From assembly GCF_035645195.1 (NCBI RefSeq), contig NZ_DASQNA010000039.1, positions 287,062-351,061 on the forward strand: 64,000 nt of DNA, given 5' to 3'. Made by a program: the position numbers and the translations under genes. Position 1 is the first letter of the stretch, and every line of letters begins with the position of its first letter. The notes beneath the pieces are model-generated. The model had not been told where the DNA came from. It worked only from the letters and a program-made list of their open reading frames with translations, and did not search any database. This document shows positions 23,513 to 33,400 of this stretch, piece by piece. The DNA is from Paenibacillus sp. (GTDB lineage Bacteria; Bacillota; Bacilli; Paenibacillales; YIM-B00363).

Positions 23513-24391
23513 TTGAAAATTTACGAGAAGGCTCCCGCCAAGATCAATTTGTCTTTGGACGTGCTGCGCAAAAGGGAAGACGGGTATCACGAAGTCGAAA
23601 TGATCATGACGATGGTCGACTTGGCCGACCGCCTGGAGATGGAAGAGCTGCCGAGGGATACGATCATCATTTCCAGCCAAGCCGGCTACATTCCGTTGGA
23701 CGAGAAAAACTTGGCGTTCCAGGCGGCCAAGCTCGTCAAGGACCGATGCGGGGTCGACAAGGGCGTGTACATCCACCTAGATAAGCGAATTCCCGTATCC
23801 GCGGGGCTCGCCGGGGGAAGCACCGACGCGGCTGCGACGCTCCGCGGGCTGAACCGGCTGTGGCGGCTGGGCCTCACGGACGACGAGCTGCGCCTCATGG
23901 CCGAAGAGCTCGGCTCGGACGTGCCGTTCTGCGTGACGGGCGGCACCGCGATCGCGCGGGGGCGGGGCGAGAAGCTCGAGCCGATTCCGGCGCCGCCGCC
24001 GTGCTGGGTCGTGCTCGTGAAGCCGCCGATCAACGTGTCGACGGCGGACGTCTACGGGCGCTTCCGCGTGAACGAGATCAAGCGGCGCCCGCAGACGCAG
24101 GCGATGATTCAAGCGATCGAGCGGGGAGACTTCGCCGGCGTGTGCGCGTCGCTCGGCAACGTGCTCGAGGACGTCACCATCTCTCTCCATCCGGAGGTCC
24201 GCTACATCAAGGAAGCGATGCTTCGCCTCGGCGCCGACGGGGCGCTGATGTCGGGCAGCGGACCGACCGTATTCGCGCTCGTCCAGAAGGAATCGAAGCT
24301 GGCGCGGGTGTACAACGGGCTGCGCGGATTTTGCCGCGAAGTGCACGTCGTGCGACTTTTGCCGGCCCCTCTTGAACAAAAACGGACATAA
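23513..24391 (+). CDS. ispE: 4-diphosphocytidyl-2-C-methyl-D-erythritol kinase
   Basis: GHMP kinase of the non-mevalonate isoprenoid pathway. 292 residues from a TTG at 23513. Motifs: [23 protein letters not shown], the ATP loop [20 protein letters not shown], and [14 protein letters not shown] near the C-terminus. The TTG start gives the family N-terminus (M)[11 protein letters not shown] and is preceded by AAGGCGGTG, one mismatch from AAGGAGGTG. A GTG at 23501 is the alternative. Conserved neighbour of purR in Bacillales. Confidence 0.95.
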   Translation: MKIYEKAPAKINLSLDVLRKREDGYHEVEMIMTMVDLADRLEMEELPRDTIIISSQAGYIPLDEKNLAFQAAKLVKDRCGVDKGVYIHLDKRIPVSAGLAGGSTDAAATLRGLNRLWRLGLTDDELRLMAEELGSDVPFCVTGGTAIARGRGEKLEPIPAPPPCWVVLVKPPINVSTADVYGRFRVNEIKRRPQTQAMIQAIERGDFAGVCASLGNVLEDVTISLHPEVRYIKEAMLRLGADGALMSGSGPTVFALVQKESKLARVYNGLRGFCREVHVVRLLPAPLEQKRT

Positions 24392-24422
24392 GTGATATAT
24401 TTTCATTATAATGTTCGGAATT
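24383..24422 (+). promoter_or_regulatory. purR promoter with PurBox
   Basis: CGGACA (24383-24388), 18 bases, TATAAT (24407-24412). A PurBox in reverse orientation, AATGTTCGGAATT at 24410-24422, is a full match to AWWWCCGAACWWT on the minus strand and overlaps the -10. A weak second half (24378-24390) lies upstream. This fits repression of purR by its own product. Confidence 0.72.
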
Positions 24423-24458
24423 TGCTAGTTTTTCTGGAAAGTTCAAGGGGGGATAGAG

Positions 24459-25298
24459 GTGAAAAAGTTGAAAAGAAGCGCTCGTCTCGTGGAGATGACG
24501 CAGTACTTGCTGTCCAAACCTCATGTCCTCGTACCCTTGACCGTGTTTGCGGACCGGTACGGCTCGGCGAAATCGTCGATCAGTGAAGATTTGACGATCA
24601 TTAAAGAGGTATTCGAAACCGAAGGCATCGGGGAGCTGCACACGCTCGCCGGCGCGGCGGGCGGCGTCAAATTCGTGCCCAAGATGCCGCGGCAGGCGGC
24701 GCTGCAGCTGGTGAACGGCGTATGCCGCTTGCTGGAGCAGCCGGAGCGGCTGCTGCCGGGCGGATATTTGTTCATGTCGGATATCTTGGGGCAGCCGTCC
24801 ATTATGAACGAGATCGGGCGGACGTTCGCGTCCGTCTTCGGCGACCGGCCGATCGACGTCGTCATGACGGTAGAGACCAAGGGCATCCCGCTCGCCTACG
24901 CGACCGCGGCGCATTTGAATCTCCCGGTCGTCATCGTGCGGCGCGACCCGAAGGTGACGGAAGGTTCGTCCGTCAGCATCAACTACGTCTCCGGCTCGAA
25001 CAAACGAATCCATACGATGACGCTGGCGCGAAGGGCGCTGAAGTCGAAGTCCAACGTGCTGATCGTCGACGATTTCATGCGCGCGGGCGGCACGGTTCGC
25101 GGCATGATGGATTTGCTGCAGGAGTTCGAGGCGACGGTGCAAGGCGTCGGCGTGCTCGTCGAGGCGGGCGGCGTCGGCGAGGACGAGCTGCTGGTGGACG
25201 ACTACGTGTCGCTCGCGCGGCTCGCGCGCGTCGATCCGAAGACGCGGGAAATTTTGATGGTGCCCGGAAACTATTTCGAGGAGGGAACGAACGAATGA
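24459..25298 (+). CDS. purR: Purine operon repressor PurR
   Basis: PRPP-responsive repressor of purine synthesis genes in Gram-positives. 279 residues. An N-terminal winged-helix domain (LVEMTQYLLSKPHVLVPLTV, SAKSSISEDLTIIKEVFE) is followed by a phosphoribosyltransferase-like domain whose PRPP loop reads VLIVDDFMRAGGT. The start is GTG at 24459 after AAGGGGGGAT. Its stop overlaps the yabJ start (ATGA). A PurBox overlaps its own promoter. Confidence 0.96.
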   Translation: MKKLKRSARLVEMTQYLLSKPHVLVPLTVFADRYGSAKSSISEDLTIIKEVFETEGIGELHTLAGAAGGVKFVPKMPRQAALQLVNGVCRLLEQPERLLPGGYLFMSDILGQPSIMNEIGRTFASVFGDRPIDVVMTVETKGIPLAYATAAHLNLPVVIVRRDPKVTEGSSVSINYVSGSNKRIHTMTLARRALKSKSNVLIVDDFMRAGGTVRGMMDLLQEFEATVQGVGVLVEAGGVGEDELLVDDYVSLARLARVDPKTREILMVPGNYFEEGTNE

Positions 25299-25681
25299 AT
25301 CCTGTCGTCATTTCCACGAAGGAAGCCCCGGCGGCGATCGGACCGTACGTGCAGGCGATGCGCGTCGGCAACCTCGTCTTCACGTCGGGCCAAATTCCGC
25401 TGACCGCGGAAGGCGTGATGGTCGAAGGCGGCATGGCGGAGCAGACGCGCCAAGTCATCCGGAACCTGAAAGCGGTCGCCGCGGCGTGCGGCGTCACGCT
25501 GGCGCAAGCCGTCAAAGCGACGGTATATTTGAAGGACATGAACCGATTCGCGGAATTCAACGCCGTCTACGAAGAGATGTTCGAAGGCCACAAGCCGGCC
25601 CGCACAACGGTCGAAGTCGCGCGGCTGCCGAAAGACGCCCTCGTCGAAATCGAACTCGTGCTGGCGCTGCCGGAGGCGTAA
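25295..25681 (+). CDS. yabJ: RidA-family reactive intermediate deaminase (YabJ)
   Basis: RidA/YjgF/UK114 enzyme that hydrolyses reactive enamine/imine intermediates such as those from PLP enzymes. 128 residues. Signatures: APAAIGPYVQAMRVGNLVFTSGQIP, the arginine in KPARTTVEVARLPKDALVEIE. ATG at 25295 overlaps the purR stop by four bases with GAGGAGGG upstream. The purR-yabJ pair is conserved across Bacillales; YabJ was first noted in B. subtilis for its influence on purine gene control. Confidence 0.95.
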   Translation: MNPVVISTKEAPAAIGPYVQAMRVGNLVFTSGQIPLTAEGVMVEGGMAEQTRQVIRNLKAVAAACGVTLAQAVKATVYLKDMNRFAEFNAVYEEMFEGHKPARTTVEVARLPKDALVEIELVLALPEA

Positions 25682-25764
25682 TTTACGCGTTTCGCAGAAA
25701 TTTGCGAATTATATAACGCTTTCTGAATATTTATAAAAAAAAGTGAGGGAGTCTCAAGAAATTG

Positions 25765-25793
25765 GAAGGAATTTGCTCAGAAGTGTGGAATAT
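25765..25793 (+). promoter_or_regulatory. Sigma-H promoter of spoVG
   Basis: GAAGGAATT (25765-25773) fully matches RNAGGAWWW; after 11 bases GTGGAATAT (25785-25793) fully matches RNNGAATWW. spoVG of B. subtilis is the textbook sigma-H gene. Confidence 0.88.
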
Positions 25794-25838
25794 TACACCA
25801 TGTCCTTTTTTTCGAAAATGATAAGGTGGTGACCTAAC

Positions 25839-26123
25839 GTGCAAATTACCGATGTGAGACTCCGCCGCGTGAACAGCGAAGGGCGTATGAAAGCGATCGC
25901 ATCCATTACGATCGACAACGAATTCGTCGTTCACGACATCCGCGTGATCGACGGAAACAACGGAATGTTCGTCGCGATGCCGAGCAAAAGGACGCCGGAC
26001 GGTGAATTCCGGGACATTGCTCATCCGATCTCTTCGACCACTCGGGAAAAGATCCAAGCTGCCGTTCTTGCGGAGTATGACCGGGCGGCATCCGAGGACG
26101 ACGTGATCGAAGAAGGAGCGTAA
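25839..26123 (+). CDS. spoVG: Septation/RNA-binding regulator SpoVG
   Basis: SpoVG is a small nucleic-acid-binding regulator affecting asymmetric septation and, in other genera, virulence and capsule genes. 94 residues: [40 protein letters not shown] and [17 protein letters not shown] are diagnostic. The start is GTG at 25839 with AAGGTGGTGA six bases upstream. A consensus sigma-H promoter and an own terminator frame it. AbrB repression is known in B. subtilis but no AbrB site can be read reliably from sequence. Confidence 0.96.
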   Translation: MQITDVRLRRVNSEGRMKAIASITIDNEFVVHDIRVIDGNNGMFVAMPSKRTPDGEFRDIAHPISSTTREKIQAAVLAEYDRAASEDDVIEEGA

Positions 26124-26138
26124 ATAACGGATATGACG

Positions 26139-26170
26139 GGGGGGGCCGACGGCCCTCTCTTTTCTTTTTG
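26139..26170 (+). terminator. Intrinsic terminator of spoVG
   Basis: Nine pairs including two wobbles (26139-26147 with 26151-26159) over a GAC loop, followed by TCTTTTCTTTTT. Confidence 0.75.
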
Positions 26171-26310
26171 CACAAAGTGAGATATGATTTCATGTGGGAA
26201 ATCGGAACTTGACGAAATAGCGGCATATCGAATCGATGAACTTTTCGATGATCGACTTTCCATAATTTATAAATACAGCGGCCTTCGGGGAAAGGGGAGT
26301 TTGCTCGGAC

Positions 26311-27702
26311 ATGAACGTGATGGGCGTCATTTTGGCGGCGGGCCTTGGCAAACGCATGAAATCGAAACTGCATAAGGTGCTGCACCCGGTGTGCGGGAAG
26401 CCGATGCTGGAGCATGTGCTCGACGCGCTCGACGGATCCGGCGTCGGCCGCAAGGTCGTCGTCGTCGGCCATGGAGCCGACGCGGTGCGCTCGGCGCTCG
26501 GCGATCGGGTCGAATACGCGATGCAGTCGCAGCAGCTCGGCACGGGCCACGCGGTGCGCGTCGCGGAGCCGCTGCTCGGCGGCGAGGACGGCGTCACGGT
26601 CGTCGTCTACGGCGACACGCCGCTGCTGACGGCGCGTTCCATCCAGGGCATGCTTCAGCTGCACCGGGAATCGGGAGCGGCCGCGACGCTGCTGACCGCC
26701 GTATTCGGCAACCCGACGGGGCTCGGCCGCATCGTCCGCGGCGCGGACGGCACGATCGAACGCATCGTGGAGGAGAAGGACTGCAGCCTTGAAGAGCGCG
26801 GCATCCAGGAAATCAACGCGGGCGCGTACTGCTTCGACAACCGGAAGCTGTTCGAGGCGCTGGCCAAGGTGACGAACGACAACGCGCAAGGCGAATATTA
26901 TTTGACGGACGTGATCGGATTATTCCGCTCGGCCGGCGACATCGTGCAAGGCTACTGCACGAGCGACCCCGACGAGGCGTTCGGGGTGAACGACCGGATC
27001 GCGCTGTCGGAGGCGGAGCGGCTCATGCGGCTGCGCATCAACCGCGGGCATCAAGCGGAAGGGGTCACGATCGTCGATCCGGCTTCGACGTATATCGACG
27101 CGGGCGTGACGATCGGAAGCGACACGGTCATTTATCCGGGCACCGCGCTGCGCGGGCGCACGCGCATCGGCTCCGACTGCGCGATCGGCCCGAACAGCGA
27201 CATTCTCGATTCGACGATCGAAGACGGCGCGACGGTGAAGCATTCGGTGCTGGATAAAGCGGCGGTCGGACAGCGGACGTCCGTCGGACCGTTCGCCAAC
27301 CTGCGTCCGGGCACCCGTCTCGGCAAGGACGTGAAGATCGGCGACTTCGTCGAGATCAAGAGCTCGACGATCGACGACGGGTCGAAAGTGTCGCACCTCG
27401 CGTACGTCGGCGACGCGCGCGTCGGCAAAGACGTCAACATCGGCTGCGGCGCCATCACGGTCAACTACGACGGCTTCTCGAAGTTCGAAACCGTCATCGA
27501 GGACGGGGCGTTCGTCGGCAGCAACGTTAACTTGGTCGCGCCGGTCAACATCGGCAAAGGCGCGTTCGTCGTTGCCGGCTCCACGATTACGCAAGACGTG
27601 GGCGAGGACGATATGGCGATCGCAAGGGAACGCCAGACGACGAAAAAGGGATACGCCAAGACGTTGAAGGCGCGTTTAAAAGCGCAAAAAAACCGAAACT
27701 AA
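26311..27702 (+). CDS. glmU: Bifunctional UDP-N-acetylglucosamine pyrophosphorylase/glucosamine-1-phosphate acetyltransferase
   Basis: Makes UDP-GlcNAc for peptidoglycan and teichoic acids. 463 residues. The N-terminal nucleotidyltransferase has VILAAGLGKRMKSKLHKVLH, QLGTGHAV and YGDTPLL. From about residue 250 a left-handed beta-helix of hexapeptide repeats carries the acetyltransferase, with RPGTRLGKDVKIGDFVEIK and GCGAITVNYDG. The ATG at 26311 follows AAAGGGGAG at 26288-26296. It forms an operon with prs, 36 bases downstream. Confidence 0.98.
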   Translation: MNVMGVILAAGLGKRMKSKLHKVLHPVCGKPMLEHVLDALDGSGVGRKVVVVGHGADAVRSALGDRVEYAMQSQQLGTGHAVRVAEPLLGGEDGVTVVVYGDTPLLTARSIQGMLQLHRESGAAATLLTAVFGNPTGLGRIVRGADGTIERIVEEKDCSLEERGIQEINAGAYCFDNRKLFEALAKVTNDNAQGEYYLTDVIGLFRSAGDIVQGYCTSDPDEAFGVNDRIALSEAERLMRLRINRGHQAEGVTIVDPASTYIDAGVTIGSDTVIYPGTALRGRTRIGSDCAIGPNSDILDSTIEDGATVKHSVLDKAAVGQRTSVGPFANLRPGTRLGKDVKIGDFVEIKSSTIDDGSKVSHLAYVGDARVGKDVNIGCGAITVNYDGFSKFETVIEDGAFVGSNVNLVAPVNIGKGAFVVAGSTITQDVGEDDMAIARERQTTKKGYAKTLKARLKAQKNRN

Positions 27703-27738
27703 TCAAGATACTAGATCAAGCTGGAGGAGAGCAAATCG

Positions 27739-28689
27739 ATGTCTTACCGGGATCCCAAGCTGAAGGTGTTCACCTGCAATTCCAATCCGCAGCTCGCGCG
27801 GGAGATCGCTGATTATATCGGCATCCCGCTCGGCGTCTCCGAGTCGGTCCGCTTCAGCGACGGGGAAATTCAAATTCGCATCGACGAGAGCGTCCGCGGC
27901 AGCGACGTCTACGTCATTCAATCGACGAGCGCGCCGGTCAACGAGCACCTCATGGAGCTGCTCGTCATGGTGGACGCGCTGAAGCGCGCTTCGGCGAAAA
28001 GCATTAACGTCGTCATCCCGTACTACGGGTATGCGCGGCAGGACCGGAAAGCGCGGTCCCGCGATCCGATCACGGCGAAGCTCGTCGCCAATCTGATCGA
28101 GACGGCCGGCGCGCACCGCGTCATCGCGATGGATTTGCACGCGACGCAAATTCAGGGCTTTTTCGATATCCCGGTGGACCATTTGCTCGGCGTGCCGATT
28201 CTCGGCGCTTATTTCAAGGAGAAGAAGCTGGACAACGTCGTCGTCGTCTCGCCGGACCACGGCGGGGTCGTGCGCGCGCGGAAGCTGGCCGACTATTTGA
28301 ACGTGCCGCTCGCGATCATCGACAAGCGCCGCCCGGAGCCGAACGTCGCCGAAGTGATGAACATCATCGGCGAAGTGAGCGGCCGCACGGCGATCGTCAT
28401 CGACGACATCATCGACACGGCCGGCACGATTACGCTCGGCGCCAATGCGCTGAAGAAAGCCGGCGCGAAGGCGGTGTACGCGTGCTGCACGCACGCCGTC
28501 CTGTCCGGACCGGCGATGAAGCGGCTCGAAGAATCGCCGATCGAAGAGGTCGTCATCACGAATACGATTCCCGTGAACCATCCGGAACCTTGCACGAAGC
28601 TCCGCACGCTGTCGGTCGCCCCGCTCATGGGCGAAGCGATCATCCGCGTGCATGAGGAGCTGTCGATCAGCAAGCTGTTCGAGGATTAA
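27739..28689 (+). CDS. prs: Ribose-phosphate pyrophosphokinase
   Basis: Makes PRPP from ribose 5-phosphate and ATP, feeding purine, pyrimidine, NAD, histidine and tryptophan synthesis. 316 residues. Motifs: [36 protein letters not shown], the histidine in [15 protein letters not shown], and the PRPP loop [21 protein letters not shown] precedes the ATG. It is the second gene of glmU-prs. Several PRPP users in this window (hpt, nadC, purR as sensor) depend on its product. Confidence 0.98.
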   Translation: MSYRDPKLKVFTCNSNPQLAREIADYIGIPLGVSESVRFSDGEIQIRIDESVRGSDVYVIQSTSAPVNEHLMELLVMVDALKRASAKSINVVIPYYGYARQDRKARSRDPITAKLVANLIETAGAHRVIAMDLHATQIQGFFDIPVDHLLGVPILGAYFKEKKLDNVVVVSPDHGGVVRARKLADYLNVPLAIIDKRRPEPNVAEVMNIIGEVSGRTAIVIDDIIDTAGTITLGANALKKAGAKAVYACCTHAVLSGPAMKRLEESPIEEVVITNTIPVNHPEPCTKLRTLSVAPLMGEAIIRVHEELSISKLFED

Positions 28690-28724
28690 GCGGAAGTCCC
28701 CGGCGCCGCCCGTAATGAAAACAG

Positions 28725-28786
28725 CCTCCTCAGGGAACAGTAGGTACTATGAATTTTAGTACTTACCGTTTCAGAGGAGGTTTTTT
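28725..28786 (+). promoter_or_regulatory. Long hairpin with U-run overlapping the ribosome-binding site of ctc
   Basis: CCTCCTC (28725-28731) pairs with GAGGAGG (28774-28780), the Shine-Dalgarno of ctc. Inside, a 14-position stem (28736-28749 with 28757-28770, one mismatch, one wobble) carries a 7-base loop. TTTTTT follows at 28781-28786 and the ATG starts at 28789. It has the form of a terminator for glmU-prs that also sequesters the ctc start, a candidate attenuator or autoregulatory leader. Confidence 0.7.
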
Positions 28787-28788
28787 CG

Positions 28789-29427
28789 ATGATGAACGAT
28801 ACGGCCGTATCCGTGCTGGCGCGCGGCGGCGAGACGAAATCCGACCGGCGCACGAACCGCGAGAGCGGCAAAATTCCGGGCGTCGTCTACGGCAAGAAGG
28901 TGGCGTCTCAGCCGATCTACATCGAGGAGAAGGCGCTGCACGGCTTGCTGCGCGGCAGCGCGGGCGCCATTCTGAAACTGAATTTGCCGGCGCACGGCGA
29001 ACAGCCGGTCATGATCGGCGAAATTCAGCGGGATAAGGTGCTGGGCCGCATTCTTCACGTCGATTTCCACCAAATCGACATGAGCGAGCCCGTCAAGGCG
29101 ACGGTTCGCGTCGAATTTGCGGGCGAGCCGCAAGGCGTCGAGGAAGGCGGCATCCTCCAAGTGATGAACGCCTCCGTCGAGGTGCGCTGCCTCGCGAGCG
29201 ACATGCCGGCGTCGATCGAAGCGGACGTGAGCCGCCTTGCGATCGGCGAGCATCTGTACGTGCGCGATCTGATCGCGCCGGCCGGCGTCGAAATTCGCAG
29301 CGACGAGAACGACATCCTCGCGACGGTGCTGGCGCCGCAGAAGGAGCTGCCGGAGGCGTCCGACGAGCTCCGCGACGAGGACGTGGCGGAGAAGACGGAG
29401 GAGCGCGTCGTGGCCGCCGAGCAATAA
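28789..29427 (+). CDS. ctc: 50S ribosomal protein L25/general stress protein Ctc
   Basis: Long (TL5/Ctc) form of L25, which binds 5S rRNA. 212 residues: N-terminal 5S-binding domain (SDRRTNRESGKIPGVVYGKK, ILHVDFHQIDM) and a C-terminal beta domain (GILQVMNASVEVRCLASDMP). The tail is acidic (DEDVAEKTEERVVAAEQ). Two ATGs are adjacent at 28789 and 28792; GGAGG is eight bases before the first. In B. subtilis ctc is a sigma-B gene; no clear sigma-B promoter is seen here, but a large regulatory hairpin covers its ribosome-binding site. Confidence 0.94.
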   Translation: MMNDTAVSVLARGGETKSDRRTNRESGKIPGVVYGKKVASQPIYIEEKALHGLLRGSAGAILKLNLPAHGEQPVMIGEIQRDKVLGRILHVDFHQIDMSEPVKATVRVEFAGEPQGVEEGGILQVMNASVEVRCLASDMPASIEADVSRLAIGEHLYVRDLIAPAGVEIRSDENDILATVLAPQKELPEASDELRDEDVAEKTEERVVAAEQ

Positions 29428-29462
29428 CCGCGAGCGCCCGGAACGGGCCGCTTCCTTGCGCT

Positions 29463-29492
29463 GAGCCGCGCGAGGGAGCGGCTCTTTCTTTT
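29463..29492 (+). terminator. Intrinsic terminator of ctc
   Basis: GAGCCGC (29463-29469) pairs with GCGGCTC (29478-29484) over an eight-base loop; TTTCTTTT follows. Confidence 0.8.
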
Positions 29493-29533
29493 GACGCGCG
29501 CGGCGCGGTATAATGGCAACGGGAGTGAGGCAC

Positions 29534-30097
29534 ATGAAATGGTTCGTCGGGCTCGGCAATCCGGGCAAGGAATACGCGGATACGCGCCACAATATCGGGT
29601 GGATGGCGCTGGACGAGGCGGCCGCCCGCTGGGGCATGACGTCCGCCCAGCAGAAATGCAAAGGCGTCGTCGCCGAAGGGCGCGTCGACGGAGAGAAGGT
29701 TTATTTGATTAAGCCGCTCACATACATGAATTTGTCGGGAGAATGCGTGCGCGCGTTCTTGGACTTTTATAAACCCGATCCCGCCGATCTTGTCGTCGTG
29801 TACGACGACATGGATACGGAGCTCGGCTCGATCCGGCTGCGCATGAAAGGCAGTCCGGGCGGACATAACGGCATTAAGTCGATCATCGCGCATCTCGGCA
29901 CCGACGAGTTCCACCGGATCCGCATGGGCATTTCGCGGCCGGCGCCCGGCACGAACATTTCGAACTACGTGCTGTCGACGTTCCGCAAGGAGGAGCAGGA
30001 GGCGCTGCAGACGACCGTGAAGAAGGCGGCCGACGCGATGCAGTTTTGTTTGACGAACTCGTTCGAGAAGACGATGGCGAAATTTAACGGCGCTTGA
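29534..30097 (+). CDS. pth: Peptidyl-tRNA hydrolase
   Basis: Recycles tRNA from prematurely released peptidyl-tRNA; named spoVC in B. subtilis. 187 residues. KWFVGLGNPGKEYADTRHNI includes the catalytic histidine; KPLTYMNLSGECVR and SPGGHNGIKSIIAHLGT complete the active site. ATG at 29534 gives the family N-terminus; GGGAGTGAGG precedes it. A 21-base longer form from ATG 29513 would place the ribosome-binding site inside the gene. It is followed by fin. Confidence 0.97.
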   Translation: MKWFVGLGNPGKEYADTRHNIGWMALDEAAARWGMTSAQQKCKGVVAEGRVDGEKVYLIKPLTYMNLSGECVRAFLDFYKPDPADLVVVYDDMDTELGSIRLRMKGSPGGHNGIKSIIAHLGTDEFHRIRMGISRPAPGTNISNYVLSTFRKEEQEALQTTVKKAADAMQFCLTNSFEKTMAKFNGA

Positions 30098-30126
30098 ATG
30101 GAACCGGCGCTCCCGTGGCGATACTA
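30096..30126 (+). promoter_or_regulatory. Candidate sigma-F promoter of fin
   Basis: GGCGATACTA (30117-30126) matches all ten positions of the sigma-F -10 GGNRANAYTW. The -35 is weak: GAATG at 30096-30100 instead of GYWTA, 16 bases upstream. Confidence 0.5.
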
Positions 30127-30161
30127 GGATCAGCAAGATCACGGGAGGAGGACGGCAATTC

Positions 30162-30392
30162 ATGGCCGTACGGTACATTTGCAAGCACTGCCGCATGCCG
30201 CTCGGGGAAATTTCGGGCGATCACGTGACGGAGGCGCAGCTTGGGTTTCATTTCTTGACCCCCGAAGAACGCAGCGATATAATTACGTATAATTCAAGCG
30301 GCGACGTTACCGTCAAGCTTGTATGCGACTATTGCCGCGAAGCGCTCCAGTCCCATCCGGAGCTTTCGCTCTTGTCCAGCCCGCTGCAGTGA
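30162..30392 (+). CDS. fin: Anti-sigma-F factor Fin (YabK)
   Basis: Fin binds core RNA polymerase to end sigma-F activity and help the switch to sigma-G in the forespore. 76 residues with a zinc ribbon: YICKHCRMPLGEI at the N-terminus and VCDYCREALQSHPEL at the C-terminus supply two CxxC pairs. GGGAGGAGG precedes the ATG. It lies between pth and mfd as in B. subtilis and has a sigma-F-like -10. With csfB it gives this window two forespore anti-sigma factors. Confidence 0.92.
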   Translation: MAVRYICKHCRMPLGEISGDHVTEAQLGFHFLTPEERSDIITYNSSGDVTVKLVCDYCREALQSHPELSLLSSPLQ

Positions 30393-30492
30393 CCGCAGGC
30401 GGCTTGCGGCGTCGGGACGATACAGGAACGGCCTTGGCTTGTCAGCCTAGGCTTCTTTTGGTTGCGGGAAAAGAGGTGGCCATGCTCTCAAG

Positions 30493-33400
30493 ATGAGACG
30501 CTTATTAGAAGCTCTTGCAGCGGATCCCGATCTCGTGTCGGTCACGAAAGGGATCCAGTCCGGGATGAAAGAACAGCTGGTTTCCGGTCTCACCGGATCC
30601 GCCAGAAGCGTATTTATAGCGGCGCTGCAAGCCGAATTGCAGCGCCCGATCGTCGTCATGACGCATAATATGTTTTCCGCTCAGAAATTAATAGAAGATT
30701 TGGAAGAATGCGTGCCGCCAGGCGAGCTGCTGACGTACCCGGCCAACGAATCGATCGCGACGGAAGCGGCCGTATCGAGCCCCGAGCTCGTCTCGCAGCG
30801 CATCGAAACGATGTACCGCCTCGCAAACGGTTTCCGAGGCGTCTTGGTCGTGCCGTTCGCCGGCGTGCGCCGCTTGCTCGTGCCGAAGGAGACGTTCCGG
30901 GATGCGTCGGTGACGGCGGCCGTCGGCGACACGATGCCGATCGACGCGCTGCTCGAGCGGCTAGCCGAGCTCGGCTACGAACGCGTCGAGCGCGTCGAAG
31001 GGCGCGGCGAGATGAGCGTGCGCGGAGGCATCGTCGACGTGTTCCCGTCGGCCGTCGCGGAGACGAAGGCGGCTGCGGGCGATTTCGCGATCCGCATTGA
31101 ATGGTTCGACGACGAAATCGACTCGATCCGCCTGTTCGACCCGGTCGACCAGCGCTCGAAGGAGAAGCTCGACCGGGTGACGCTGCTGCCGTGCCGCGAG
31201 CTGTTCGCCGAGCCGCGCCGGTTCGCGGCCGCGGCCCACGCCGCGGAGGAGCTGCTCGAGCAGCAGCTGCAGAAGACGACGGACCGCACCGTCAAAGACA
31301 AGCTGCGCGACGAGATCGGCTCGGATCTCGTCAAGCTGCGCGAGGGCGCGCAGTTTACGGGCATCTACAAGTACGTCGCGCTGCTCTATCCGGAACGGCA
31401 GACGCTGCTCGACTATTTGCCGAAGGACGCGCTGCTCGTCGTCGACGAGCCGAACCGATTGCTCGAGACGACGAAGCAGCTGGAGCGGGACGAGGCGGAG
31501 TGGACGACCCATTTGCTCCAAGAGGGCAAGACGATTCCGAGCTTCGCGCTGTCGAAGAGCTACGAGTCGCTGTTTTTCCACAAGCCGTTCCAGACGGTCT
31601 ATTTGTCGCTGTTCCTGCGCCAAATTCCGAACACGCAGCCGCAAAACATCGTGAACGTCATCTGCCGCGCGATGCAGCAGTTCCACGGCCAGATGAACGT
31701 GCTGAAAGCCGAAGTCGAGCGTTGGTCGAAGTCGAAGACGACCGTCATGATGCTCGCCGGCAGCAAAGATCGGATGGACCGGATGAAGCGGGTGCTCGCC
31801 GATTACGGCATCGACGAGCAGACGATGATCGAAGGCAATCTGCAGAGCGGCTTCGAGCTGCCGTCCGTCCACCTCGTCGTGATTACCGAGGGCGAGATGT
31901 TCAGCGCGAAGCAGCGGAAGGTGCGCAAGGTCGAGCGCAAAATCGAAAACGCGGAGCGCATTAAGAGCTATACCGAGCTGAAGGTCGGCGATTACGTCGT
32001 TCACGTCAACCACGGCATCGGCAAATACGTCGGCATCGGCACGATCGAAATCGACGGCGTCCACAAGGACTATTTGCATATTTTGTATGCCGGCGGCGAC
32101 AAGCTGTCGGTGCCGATCGAGCAGATCGACATGGTGCAGAAATATATCGGCGCCGAAGAAGGCAAAGAGCCGAAAATTTACAAGCTCGGCGGCGGCGATT
32201 GGACGAAGGCGAAGTCGAAGGCGCGCTCGGCGGTCAAAGATATCGCCGACGAGCTGATCAAGCTGTACGCGGCGCGCCAGGCGACGCCGGGTCACGCCTT
32301 CGGCAAAGACACGCCGTACCAGCAGGAATTCGAAGCGATGTTCCCGTATGACGAGACGTCGGACCAGCTGCGCGCGATCGACGAGATCAAGAAGGACATG
32401 GAGCGGCCGCGGCCGATGGACCGGCTGCTGTGCGGCGATGTCGGCTACGGCAAAACCGAGGTCGCCATCCGCGCGGCGTTCAAGGCGGCGATGGACGGCA
32501 AGCAGGTCGCCGTGCTCGTGCCGACGACGATTCTCGCGCAGCAGCATTACGAGACGTTCCGCGAGCGGTTCGGCGGCTTCCCGTTCAACATCGGCGTGCT
32601 GAGTCGATTCCGCTCGAAGAAGGAGCAGAACGAGACGATCAAGGGCATCGCCGCCGGCACGGTCGACGTCGTCATCGGCACGCACCGGCTGCTGTCGCAG
32701 GACGTGAAGTTCAAGGAGCTCGGGCTGCTCATCATCGACGAGGAGCAGCGGTTCGGCGTCACGCACAAAGAGAAGCTGAAGCGGCTGCGCCTGAACGTCG
32801 ACGTACTGACGCTGACGGCGACGCCGATTCCGCGAACGCTGCATATGTCGATGCTCGGCGTCCGAGACTTGTCGGTCATCGAGACGCCGCCGGAAAACCG
32901 GTTCCCGGTGCAGACGTATGTCGTCGAATACAGCGGCGCCCTCGTCCGGGACGCGATCGAGCGCGAGCTCGCCCGCGGCGGGCAGGTGTACTACTTGTAC
33001 AACCGCGTCCAAGGCATTCAGCAGATGGCGGACTCGATTCATGCCTTGGTGCCCGAAGCGCGCGTCGTTGCGGCACACGGGCAAATGTCCGAGCAGGAGC
33101 TTGAGAAGACGATTCTCGACTTCCTGGACGGCGAATACGACGTGCTCGTCAGCACGTCGATCATCGAGACGGGCGTCGACATTCCGAACGTCAATACGCT
33201 CATCGTGCACGACGCCGACAAGATGGGCCTCTCGCAGCTGTACCAGCTGCGCGGCCGCGTCGGCCGGTCGAACCGGATCGCGTACGCGTACTTCACGTAC
33301 CAGCGCGACAAGGTGCTGAACGAAGTGGCGGAGAAGCGGTTGCAGGCGATCAAGGAGTTCACGGAGCTCGGCTCCGGCTTCAAAATCGCGATGCGCGACC

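Noticed and set aside
29491..29514. TTGACG...TATAAT as a promoter of pth
   Set aside because: The spacer is only 12 bases, too short for sigma-A, and the TTGACG overlaps the ctc terminator T-run.
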